In this document: one piece after another, positions 1 to 6,095 of the stretch
Layout: each line of letters starts with the position of its first letter
Position numbering within the stretch: position 1 is the stretch's first letter
Assembly (NCBI GenBank): GCA_025353525.1
Contig: JANXOO010000005.1
Coordinates: 1 to 8,404, forward strand
Length of the DNA: 8,404 nucleotides
Source of the DNA: Schlesneria sp.
Lineage (GTDB): Bacteria; Planctomycetota; Planctomycetia; Planctomycetales; Planctomycetaceae
Reading direction: 5' to 3'
The notes under the pieces: generated by a model
What the model was told of the DNA's origin: nothing
The model's database searches: none
Seen by the model: the letters and a program-made list of their open reading frames with translations, nothing else
Position numbers and translations under genes: made by a program

Positions 1-398
1 CGCACCTGGTCGTCGAGCGTCTGAAAAGCCAGCCGGTGATATGCTTCGCCCAGGGCACTGGACAGTGAAATCGATGGTCCGTCGACGGCCATCCGTACCA
101 GGAAGAGTTCGATGGATTCCGGATAGCGGCGACTGAGCATGTGCTCGTAGCCTGCGAACGGAATGCGTCCACTTTCGCGCCCGACCAGCGTGGCAGGCAG
201 GTGATAACGATGGATTGCGTACAGAAAGAAGAGCGTGCGGACGCGATCATAGAGGTTATCGCACCGACGCCGGAAACCATCGAGTTCCTGGCATTCGATC
301 AATAGTTGATCGGCGGACATCCCGCGACAATCCGCGTCCATCGATCGATTGCGGACGGCCGGATCAGCGGACGTAATGATTGAAAGAAGTTTGGTCAT
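1..398 (-). CDS. Unrecognised protein, N-terminal part (runs off the left edge)
   Basis: An open reading frame starts with ATG at 398 and stays open for 132 codons to the window edge, so the C-terminus is missing. The protein begins MTKLLSIITSADPAVRNRSM and continues with a leucine/arginine-rich, probably helical stretch containing LFFLYAIHRYHLP around residues 56-68. No signal peptide or catalytic motif can be seen. Its start lies 10 bases after the stop of the GalU-like gene (409) on the same strand, so the two are very likely co-transcribed. An AGGGA stretch lies only a few bases before the ATG, a poorly spaced ribosome site. The tight coupling suggests a role linked to sugar-nucleotide metabolism, but that is inference. 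I do not recognise the family. Confidence 0.75.
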   Translation of the reverse strand, partial: MTKLLSIITSADPAVRNRSMDADCRGMSADQLLIECQELDGFRRRCDNLYDRVRTLFFLYAIHRYHLPATLVGRESGRIPFAGYEHMLSRRYPESIELFLVRMAVDGPSISLSSALGEAYHRLAFQTLDDQV

Positions 399-408
399 TT
401 CCCTGACT

Positions 409-1248
409 TTACCTCGCCGCCAGAAGGTTGACGAGTTCCGTCAGGATCAGGTCACGGTCGTCGCCCGAGAGCGAGATTGCCAACTGAGCCAGCAGCAGGC
501 CGTATTTGTCACTGATGTCGTATCTCGCCCCGTCGATTTCGAGTGCCAGGTATCGTTCGGTTTGAGCCAGTCGATTCAGCGAGCGGCTGAGGTCGATATT
601 CTGCCCCGGTTCGGCTGCGTCGAGTGCTGACTTCAACAGTGTCAGAACTGTCGGAGTCAGTACGTGCATCCCGAACAGACACAGGTAGTATCCGGCACGT
701 TGTCCGGCCACGATCAACCGTTGTTCGGCAACAGTAGGGGTCGGTTTTTCGATGACGGTACTCACTTCATACAGCGTATCGGATTGTGGCAGAGGCGTTC
801 CCCCTACGGTTCCAAAGAAAATGACCTGATTTTCGCGAGTCGGCTGGATGGCTGAAACCGGGCATTCGTAACGCGACGCGGCGTCGATCAACTGTTGTGC
901 GCACAGGCGGTCGCTTCGGCTGAGATACATGTGATCGGATACGAGGTGCAGAAACGATTCGTTGCCGAGAAAACTTTCGGCTCGCAAAATGGCATCACCA
1001 TATCCTCGCGGGTTTGTCTGTTCAAAGAAAACCAGTCGAGACGCATGCGGTCCCGCTGCGGCCAGATAGGGAGCATGCTGTCCTGGCCGAATAACGATCG
1101 CGATTTCGTCGATACCTGAATCGAAAATTTCGTCAAGCATCAGTCGAAGTGCCGTTCGGACTTCACCTCGCCGATCGACCAGTGTCTGCAACGGGAGTCG
1201 GGCGTGGTTGTCCCCCGCCGCAGTAATTAACGCTTTACGAATCTTCAT
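409..1248 (-). CDS. GalU-like sugar-1-phosphate nucleotidyltransferase
   Basis: A 279-residue protein of the NTP_transferase (GalU/RmlA) fold, which joins a nucleoside triphosphate and a sugar 1-phosphate into a nucleotide sugar in the cytoplasm. Numbering from MKIRKALITAAG, it shows the N-terminal Rossmann strand ALITAAG (6-12), the EQTNPRGYGDAILRAE segment (76-91; GalU equivalents read QGxxxGLGHAV), a metal-site-like LVSDHMY (102-108), the sugar-phosphate-binding VIEKP (165-169), and a C-terminal RYDISDKYG (242-250) matching the GalU WxDTGxKxGY region. The usual GxGTRxxPxTxxxPK loop is replaced by GDNHARLPLQTLVDRRGEVR, so the signature arginine and lysine spacing is not canonical. The frame continues 22 codons upstream to 1314, but ATG 1248 is preferred because the fold starts there. 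No strong Shine-Dalgarno is seen. Likely first gene of an operon with the gene ending at the left edge. UTP:glucose-1-phosphate activity is plausible but not proven; a divergent or inactive homologue is the alternative. Confidence 0.88.
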   Translation of the reverse strand: MKIRKALITAAGDNHARLPLQTLVDRRGEVRTALRLMLDEIFDSGIDEIAIVIRPGQHAPYLAAAGPHASRLVFFEQTNPRGYGDAILRAESFLGNESFLHLVSDHMYLSRSDRLCAQQLIDAASRYECPVSAIQPTRENQVIFFGTVGGTPLPQSDTLYEVSTVIEKPTPTVAEQRLIVAGQRAGYYLCLFGMHVLTPTVLTLLKSALDAAEPGQNIDLSRSLNRLAQTERYLALEIDGARYDISDKYGLLLAQLAISLSGDDRDLILTELVNLLAAR

Positions 1249-1440
1249 AGAAACAAATCTCGCGCTGACGTTGGCCCGTTCGATGGACGCGGGCGGACGG
1301 GGAACCAGGAACAATCACAGACTAACACAGTTTTCCGATATCAATCCAGAGACACTCGAATGCCTTGAGGATTCGTGCGTGTCCGGGAACCAGCCGCATG
1401 ACCCAAGGTGTTCCCGATCGACAGCGCCCCCATTCGACGA

Positions 1441-1512
1441 GGCGAGCCGAGCGGCGTTAGCCCTCGGACAGAATTGCCGAAGAGTCCGAGGGCTAACACC
1501 GCTCGGCTCGCC
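1441..1512. repeat. Large near-perfect inverted repeat (29-bp arms)
   Basis: The left arm 1441-1469 begins GGCGAGCCGAGCGGCGTTAG. The right arm 1484-1512 ends CACCGCTCGGCTCGCC and is its reverse complement with one mismatch (base 1455 C against 1498 A), giving 28 of 29 paired positions around a 14-base loop (1470-1483). The arms are GC-rich and would form a very stable hairpin on either strand. No flanking target duplication is visible. There is no T-tract after the right arm, so it is not a standard terminator. I interpret it as two inverted copies of a roughly 30-bp dispersed intergenic repeat of REP type, which is inference. Confidence 0.85.
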
Positions 1513-1660
1513 TGGATACTGAATCTTCACCGCATTAACCACAACAAATGGGGCCTGGCAGCGACAGGCGAACGTGCGACAATTGTTCATGCGCCGATCC
1601 TGAGACACATGAAAAACAATTCTGAAATTGTGGTTCCGACCAGCCCATTCGTCTTTCCTG

Positions 1661-1690
1661 TTGACTTGACCTGCGACGATCCGCGACAAT
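1661..1690 (+). promoter_or_regulatory. Candidate sigma70-type promoter for the DUF1501 gene
   Basis: TTGACT (1661-1666) matches five of six bases of the -35 consensus. It is followed after 18 bases by GACAAT (1685-1690), four of six for the -10 box. The placement is 42 bases upstream of the ATG at 1733, which fits a short leader. No other support is available. Confidence 0.35.
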
Positions 1691-1732
1691 CCATCAAGCC
1701 TGCCTGATACATCCCGCCTCCGCTGGTGCTGC

Positions 1733-3139
1733 ATGAATTCGTCCAAATCGCCCCTTCTGCAACCGCAGACCATTTCAATGATCGCTCGACGAACATTGTT
1801 GAAGGCCAGCATGCTCGGTTCGGCAGGATTTTCGATCGGCCAGGCACTTCGTGCGAACGACGTGAAAGCCGCCGGTGAGATTGCAGGTGTCAACGGGTTT
1901 GGACGGGCGAAACGATGTTTGTTGCTGTTTATGTGGGGTGGCCCCAGTCAGCTCGACACATTTGATCCCAAACCCAAAGCACCCGAGACGATTCGCGGGC
2001 CGTTCAATCCAATTGCGACCAACGTCCCCGGAATTGAGTTCTCAGAGAATTTCCGGTTGTTGGCTCAGCGAGCTGACAAGCTGACAGTGCTGCGATCATT
2101 GCATCATGACGATCCCGCGCATTTGTCGAGTGGACATACGATATTGACTGGACAACTTCCTCCGGTGAACAAAAGCGACGCGAGTCCGCCGAGCGATCGT
2201 GATACGCCTCACATTGGAAGTGTGATGTCAAAATTGAGGCCCTCGGTCGGCCCATTGCCTTCGTTCGTGACGACACCGTGGCTCGCCTTTCATCCGGCGG
2301 CACCTGGCGGACAAGCTCCGGGACAGCATGGTGGTTGGCTGGGACACGGATACGATCCGTTGCTGGCGGCGGGCGACCCTAACGCGCCGGGCTGGCAAAT
2401 TCCTTCACTCTCACTGATCGATGGTCAGCCCCCGGAACGATTGCTTCGACGGCAGCATTTGCTCGATTCGATCGACGCACAGCGGCGAGTCGCCGATCGT
2501 TCTGCGATGTCACATCGGCTCGGATCACTTCAGAACCAGGCGTTCGGTTTATTGACATCATCGTCTGTTCGTCAGGCCTTTGACCTCGAACTGGAATCGG
2601 CAGAAACGCGCGATCGATATGGCAGAAATACTCACGGACAATGCGTATTACTCGCCCGACGGTTGCTTGATCGCGGCGTCCCGTTTGTTTCGGTGAACTG
2701 GCATAACGACGGTCAGAATTTTTGGGACACGCACGGCAACAATTTCAATCGGTTGAAGAACGACCTGATTCCGCCCGCCGATCGCGCCCTCAGTGCCGTG
2801 CTCGACGACCTCAGTCAATCGGGTCAGCTTGACGATACACTTGTCGTCTGGGTCGGCGAATTCGGTCGGAAACCTGTGATCAACAACAACTCCGGTCGCG
2901 ATCATCATCCCTTTTGTTACAACGGCCTGATCGCAGGTGGTGGCATTGCCGGAGGTCGCGTCTATGGTGCGAGTGATTCGCAAGGTTTTTATCCGAGCGA
3001 GAATCCGATCACTCCGCACGACCTTGTCGCGACAATGTATCACGCGATGGGAATTTCCTCCGATACGGTACTCTACGACGCGGTGAACCGCCCTCATCGC
3101 CTTCTCGCCGGACAGCCGATCCACGAATTGTTTGCCTGA
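1733..3139 (+). CDS. DUF1501 family protein with twin-arginine leader
   Basis: This 468-residue protein belongs to the DUF1501 family, which is greatly expanded in planctomycetes and related to the alkaline phosphatase/sulfatase fold; the substrate is unknown. The N-terminus carries ARRTLLKASMLGSAGFSIG (18-36), a Tat-like twin arginine plus hydrophobic segment, so export is likely. Family hallmarks in order are LLLFMWGGPSQLDTFDPKP (63-81), LHHDDPAHLSSGH, the conserved HNDGQNFWDTHGNNF block, GEFGRKP (375-381), SGRDHHP (387-393) and a GGGIAGGRVYGASD segment near the C-terminus. The His/Asp-rich blocks are the probable metal-binding sites. Length is normal for the family, so the gene looks intact. 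ATG 1733 or ATG 1778 (residue 16, MIARRTLLK) are both possible; neither has a clear Shine-Dalgarno. Planctomycete DUF1501 genes often accompany DUF1549/DUF1553 cytochrome genes, but none is present here. It converges on the HAD gene. Confidence 0.95.
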   Translation: MNSSKSPLLQPQTISMIARRTLLKASMLGSAGFSIGQALRANDVKAAGEIAGVNGFGRAKRCLLLFMWGGPSQLDTFDPKPKAPETIRGPFNPIATNVPGIEFSENFRLLAQRADKLTVLRSLHHDDPAHLSSGHTILTGQLPPVNKSDASPPSDRDTPHIGSVMSKLRPSVGPLPSFVTTPWLAFHPAAPGGQAPGQHGGWLGHGYDPLLAAGDPNAPGWQIPSLSLIDGQPPERLLRRQHLLDSIDAQRRVADRSAMSHRLGSLQNQAFGLLTSSSVRQAFDLELESAETRDRYGRNTHGQCVLLARRLLDRGVPFVSVNWHNDGQNFWDTHGNNFNRLKNDLIPPADRALSAVLDDLSQSGQLDDTLVVWVGEFGRKPVINNNSGRDHHPFCYNGLIAGGGIAGGRVYGASDSQGFYPSENPITPHDLVATMYHAMGISSDTVLYDAVNRPHRLLAGQPIHELFA

Positions 3140-3141
3140 CC

Positions 3142-3179
3142 GGTTATTCAGCTGATGACAGGTTATTCAGCTGATGACA
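3142..3179. repeat. Exact tandem duplication of a 19-mer
   Basis: GGTTATTCAGCTGATGACA occurs twice head to tail (3142-3160 and 3161-3179) with no mismatch. It fills almost the whole 43-base gap between the stop codons of the convergent DUF1501 and HAD genes. Each unit contains the palindrome TCAGCTGA. No terminator-like hairpin with a T-tract is seen. The exactness suggests a recent slippage duplication. Confidence 0.9.
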
Positions 3180-3182
3180 GGG

Positions 3183-3998
3183 TCACCGGCAATTGAACAG
3201 GATTCTGGCCAATTCATCCCAGCGTCTGTAGTCCGCGACGATGATATCTGCGCCTGCCTGAATCAATCGGGTTCGCTTCCAGCCTTCAACCTCGCCGCTA
3301 CGATGGACTTCGTCCGATGCACAACCAATCGCAATTCCGCCCAACTCTTTCGTATTCTCGATTTCAGTGAAGCCATCGCCGATTCCGAGTAACTCGGCAC
3401 CGTCGGCTCCTGCTGCCTCCAGTGTCCGTTTCATTACGTCGAGTTTCGAGAATTCTCGCGATGCATTGCCGGGTCCGAATATCCGTCCTTCAAAAAAATG
3501 GTCGATTCCCAATTGCTCGGCTTCGTGCCGGACATGGATCTCGGGCGTGCCGCTGGCCAACGTCAGTTGCACTCCACGCGACTGCAAGTCGGCCAACATC
3601 TCCCGAGCGCCTGGTACGAGCATCTCATCGGTGGCGATGTCACCCGTCGCGATGGCAACGATCCGCTGATTTGACCTGGCGTTCAATATGTCCAGAAACT
3701 GCCGGGTATAGAACTCGGCCGATTCCGGATGACCACCGCGTTGTGTGGCGACATTAACGAAGTAGTCCATCTGATAAATCGTCGGTCGCCCGTTCAGATT
3801 CAGAACGAAATCGCTGATGAACGCGACCAGTTCGCCGAACGGTTCGTGGGTACCGGGCAGTGGCCGAAGGACTTCGAGCATCATATCAACCATGATCTCG
3901 ACCCATCCCGCTCGCAACAGACTCAGCGTCCCGTCGAAATCGATGACCGCAACACGGGGCGGCCGATTCGATGTGAGGGGGCGAATCATTTCAGGCAT
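3183..3998 (-). CDS. HAD-superfamily hydrolase (probable phosphatase)
   Basis: A 271-residue protein with all four haloacid dehalogenase motifs: motif I VIDFDGTLS (18-26) with nucleophile D20 and acid/base D22, motif II LASGTP (147-152), motif III lysine in SKLDVMK (184-190), and motif IV GIGDGFTEIENTKELGG (205-221) with D208 and E212. The stretch between motifs I and II (about 30-130) is long enough to be a helical C1 cap that sets substrate choice. No signal peptide, so cytoplasmic. It most likely dephosphorylates a small phosphorylated metabolite, possibly a sugar phosphate; the exact substrate cannot be read from sequence. ATG 3998 has a Shine-Dalgarno-like AGGTGGAG upstream; ATG 3989 is a second option. 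Convergent with the DUF1501 gene, with no clear operon partner. Confidence 0.92.
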   Translation of the reverse strand: MPEMIRPLTSNRPPRVAVIDFDGTLSLLRAGWVEIMVDMMLEVLRPLPGTHEPFGELVAFISDFVLNLNGRPTIYQMDYFVNVATQRGGHPESAEFYTRQFLDILNARSNQRIVAIATGDIATDEMLVPGAREMLADLQSRGVQLTLASGTPEIHVRHEAEQLGIDHFFEGRIFGPGNASREFSKLDVMKRTLEAAGADGAELLGIGDGFTEIENTKELGGIAIGCASDEVHRSGEVEGWKRTRLIQAGADIIVADYRRWDELARILFNCR

Positions 3999-4008
3999 CA
4001 GGCATCAA

Positions 4009-4016
4009 CTCCACCT
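4009..4016 (-). promoter_or_regulatory. Shine-Dalgarno for the HAD gene, with a duplicated start region
   Basis: Read on the minus strand, AGGTGGAG is followed by a tandem GATGCCT GATGCCT, which offers two ATGs (4005 and 3998) in different frames. The first gives ATG-CCT-GAT-GCC-TGA, a four-codon frame whose stop overlaps the start of the second. ATG 3998, 10 bases after GGAG, opens the HAD frame. The arrangement could couple translation or may be chance. Confidence 0.5.
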
Positions 4017-4377
4017 GGTTCGTTTTCGTATTCAAAGACTCTGCCAAAAGTTGGCTGGTCCGCGAACGAAAAGCAAGGAACGGCTCATCGCAGGGTGTTC
4101 GCGACCTGCAAAAACGGACTTTGTCCAGCATCAGCCCCGTTTGCTCCATAGCAAGGCATTGGTCGATTTGGCGCATCTGGAAAGCGTCGCACCACACAAA
4201 TCAGTGTTCTTTGCCTCGGCTTGGGCCAGTTACGATCAGGCAGGTCCGGGTACGCTACGATAGGTCCCACCCGCTTTTCGGTTGCCCGAGTTGGAACGAG
4301 GTTACTTGTTCAAGCAAGATGTTCCTCGGAAATAAGCCAACGATTGTGGAAATCATTGATGTGTTACGGGTTACTGA
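4017..4377. other. Stretch with no supported gene
   Basis: Short overlapping frames occur on both strands but none has a recognisable domain or convincing ribosome site. From about 4334 a plus-strand frame reads TIVEIIDVLRVTE, which might be a worn piece of the same SDR gene seen further right, but the similarity is too slight to annotate. The N-terminal GxxGxxG nucleotide-binding motif expected for that SDR is not seen here. Confidence 0.5.
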
Positions 4378-4990
4378 GTGTCTCACCCACAGCCCCTCAG
4401 CGATTTCATTGAATCCGATATGCCGCAGACAAGACCGAATTCGAGGGCGATATTTTTCACTTCGCGAATGACCATCCTGAAGTCGTCGTGTCGCGGGTGC
4501 TACCTGCGCTGGTTCCGGGACGGGGATGCGGAATTATCTTCTCCGATATCTGTTGGACGGCTTTTTCATTCCACTACCGGGTGGCGTGGATTTGCCAATT
4601 CAGTTCGTGCATGCTGACGATCTGGCGCGAGCGACTTGGGAGATCCTGGCCCAAAATGGCTGCAGGCCGTTCAATCTGTGTGCATCGAGTTGGACGAGTT
4701 GGCTGAAGTCGCGCGACATCGCAACACGCGGTCTCTGAAGATCCCGCTTTGGCGAAAAAGGACTGGTTAAGTTATCCTGGGCGCTTCGCCTTCCCGCTTT
4801 AATTCCTTCGATGGGCTGTCCGACCGGAATAATGAACTTCATCCTTTTTCCGTGGGTCGGTACACCCAAACGATTCACCGAGGAACTCGGTTTCCACTAC
4901 GAACACTGTCTCATCGACACGTACAAAAGGCTCGGGTGGCCAATCAAAAGAAAAAATCCGGACCATCAGATATCGCTGCTGTCGCAGTGA
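4378..4990 (+). pseudogene. Decayed NAD-dependent epimerase/dehydratase (extended SDR)
   Basis: Consecutive pieces of one protein appear in three plus-strand frames. In order they are: SHPQPLSDFIESDM (4378-4420), ADKTEFEGDIFHFANDHPEV and onward (4425-4519), MRNYLLRYLLDGFFIPLPGG then PIQFVHADDLARATWEIL (4526-4689), LDELAEVARHRNTRSLKIPL (4690-4752), and LVKLSWALRLPALIPSMGCP through TPKRFTEELGFHYEH (4754-4990, ending at a TGA). FVHADDLARA followed by FNLCA matches the C-terminal substrate-domain signature of NAD(P)-dependent epimerases of the extended short-chain dehydrogenase family. At least four frame changes are needed (near 4420, 4520, 4690 and 4753), and the N-terminal Rossmann half with GxxGxxG is absent. 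It therefore cannot give a functional enzyme. The exact left limit is uncertain. Confidence 0.82.
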
Positions 4991-5098
4991 TTTGGCTCTC
5001 TTGAACTGTCTATGCAACTCTCCGACGATTTTTGCGCCCGGAAAAAAGCAAGCGATGAACGAAGGACACACGCATTCGGTTGGCCGATGTCGCCAAGG

Positions 5099-5430
5099 TC
5101 ATTTCTTCGAATGCAGTCCGAACAGGATACCTTCGGTATCGAATGCCAGCACGATGAATCCGTGTTCATCGATCGACATCTTCTCGCGATGAACCCGCCC
5201 GCCCGCATGAGCAACGCTCCCGGCTTGGGTCGCGCAGTCGTCGCACATGAAGTAAACCATCGTGCTGTTTCCGCCGGAGGGTGCGTCTTTCATCGTGGAC
5301 AATGGGCGGGTTTTGACCACACCGGCGGACTCTCCCGGAAAAGTCCAATACTCCGTTCCCGCGCCGCGCATGTTTTGATCGTGACCTTCAGCACGGCCTC
5401 GTAAAACTTCTTCGCGCATTCAGGAAGTTC
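5099..5430 (-). pseudogene. Truncated, frameshifted VOC/glyoxalase-fold protein
   Basis: From 5430 leftwards the minus strand reads ELPECAKKFYEAVLKVTI in one frame, then continues as NMRGAGTEYWTFPG, GGNSTMVYFMCDDC, AGGRVHREKMSIDEHGF and LAFDTEGILFGLHS in another, ending at TGA 5099-5101. The order fits a single vicinal-oxygen-chelate domain: the AKKFYEAV helix, the NSTMVYF strand, the GGxVxxxKMSI loop and the DTEGxxxGLHS metal-site end. One extra base in the four-T run at 5373-5376 would restore a continuous TIKNM junction. The first ten or so residues normally found before the KKFYE helix are missing, because the frame abuts the stop of the membrane-protein ORF. A start within the second frame (5419 or 5371) would give only the C-terminal half. 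A sequencing error at the short run cannot be excluded, but the N-terminal loss argues for real decay. Confidence 0.75.
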
Positions 5431-5728
5431 ATTCCGACAGGACCCTGTTCGTCGAATTCACTCCATCGCTCGATGCCAAGACGCCGTTCGCAACGACGGG
5501 AACCGCCGGATTCACAACCATCGGAATCGTGGGACCGGTCGAAGCGACGCCCACGGTGTTGTCGGCCGCTTTGGCACCGCGACTAACTTGGCCGAACAGC
5601 AAGCCAATGATTCCGATTGCGAAACCGGATGGAATTGTTCCGAAGCAAAAAAAACTCTGGTACATCGGCGCATCCGTTTGCGGCATTAAGAACAACCAGT
5701 GCCACAACCCCACCCAAATGACCATCAA
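5429..5728 (-). CDS. Small membrane protein, start uncertain, possibly a remnant
   Basis: A 99-codon frame encodes two hydrophobic segments, MVIWVGLWHWLFLM at the N-terminus and FGTIPSGFAIGIIGLLFGQV around residues 29-48, followed by a hydrophilic, Ala/Val/Pro-rich tail of about 50 residues. The first available starts are TTG 5728 and ATG 5725. The frame is open upstream to 5824 and reads KKALLIAKGAIIYFTLGTL directly before them, so these starts would cut the first membrane helix in half. Upstream, ATG 5792 in another frame gives MLEMLRK and could join by a one-base shift. The gene may therefore have lost its proper start. Family not recognised. Its stop overlaps the beginning of the VOC remnant. 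Confidence 0.4.
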   Translation of the reverse strand: MMVIWVGLWHWLFLMPQTDAPMYQSFFCFGTIPSGFAIGIIGLLFGQVSRGAKAADNTVGVASTGPTIPMVVNPAVPVVANGVLASSDGVNSTNRVLSE

Positions 5729-5863
5729 CGTGCCAAGGGTGAAATAAATGATCGCTCCCTTCGCAATTAACAGGGCTTTCTTAGCATTTCCAACATCGAT
5801 TGACTCCGATCCACGATAAATGTCTCAGCCACCTCCGTTTGCATCGGTGATCGAAATTGGCTT

Positions 5864-6001
5864 TCACTTTTTCTGACACTAACGGATTGCACCGTGACGT
5901 GTTCTCTCCAGCCAGTATCAATGCCATTCGTCCCATCGGACTGAGTGCCCGAGGCCGGTAATGGAATCGACTCTGCAATTCGTTAGTGTCATCACTTTTT
6001 C
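5864..6001. repeat. 10-bp target-site duplication around the MITE-like element
   Basis: TCACTTTTTC occurs at 5864-5873 and again at 5992-6001, exactly abutting the two ends of the inverted-repeat element at 5874-5991. A perfect direct repeat at both outer edges of a terminal-inverted-repeat element is the footprint of transposase-mediated insertion. Confidence 0.8.
5874..5991. mobile_element. MITE-like non-autonomous element, 118 bp
   Basis: The left end TGACACTAACGGATTGCA (5874-5891) and right end TGCAATTCGTTAGTGTCA (5974-5991) are inverted repeats matching at 17 of 18 positions. The element carries no transposase and its short internal frames look non-coding. An exact 10-bp direct repeat flanks it. 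The structure (short, terminal inverted repeats, target duplication, no gene) is that of a miniature inverted-repeat transposable element, which would be moved by a transposase encoded elsewhere. A 10-bp duplication is within the range reported for IS4-, IS1- and ISAs1-type transposases, but the family cannot be assigned from the ends alone. It lies between the membrane-protein frame and the 3' end of the beta-helix gene. Confidence 0.75.
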
Positions 6002-6050
6002 ATTTTAGGGCAATTCTTATACCTGTCATGATTGCGGCGCCAGAAAATAG

Positions 6051-6068
6051 CAGGGACGGAAGTCCCTG
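6051..6068 (-). terminator. Candidate rho-independent terminator of the beta-helix gene
   Basis: On the minus strand CAGGGAC-TTCC-GTCCCTG forms a perfect 7-bp stem with a four-base loop, followed by CTATTTTCT. It begins about 27 bases after the stop codon of the beta-helix gene. The U-tract is short and interrupted, so termination may be partial. Confidence 0.5.
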
Positions 6069-6095
6069 TAAACGGCCGCTCCACAAATCCCTCGT

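Larger units (their letters stand above)
1249..1732. other. Divergent intergenic region
   Basis: This 484-base gap lies between the start of the minus-strand nucleotidyltransferase and the start of the plus-strand DUF1501 gene, so promoters for both should be here. It holds a 72-base near-perfect palindrome (1441-1512), an 8-base palindrome ACAATTGT (1579-1586), a small hairpin ACAATT-CTGA-AATTGT (1616-1631) with the same half-site, and a sigma70-like promoter (1661-1690). The two ACAATT/AATTGT sites could be operator-like, but that is speculation. Open frames across the region have no recognisable protein character, and several are created by the palindrome itself. Confidence 0.6.

Noticed and set aside
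1315..1893. 192-codon minus-strand ORF
   Set aside because: It runs through the palindrome and into the antisense strand of the well-supported DUF1501 gene; its composition is not protein-like.
2648..3124. 158-codon minus-strand ORF
   Set aside because: It is antisense to the conserved C-terminal half of DUF1501.
3991..4197. 68-codon minus-strand ORF overlapping the HAD start by 8 bases
   Set aside because: The overlap is operon-like, but the protein has no domain, is rich in Cys and Met, lacks a ribosome site, and lies at the edge of the decaying region.
4180..4320. Possible structured RNA or repeat around GGTCCGGGTACGCTACGATAG
   Set aside because: I could not fold it into a convincing tRNA or hairpin, and no internal repeat copy is present in the window.
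5781..5978. 65-codon minus-strand ORF
   Set aside because: It is created mainly by the MITE-like element and does not extend beyond it in a meaningful way.
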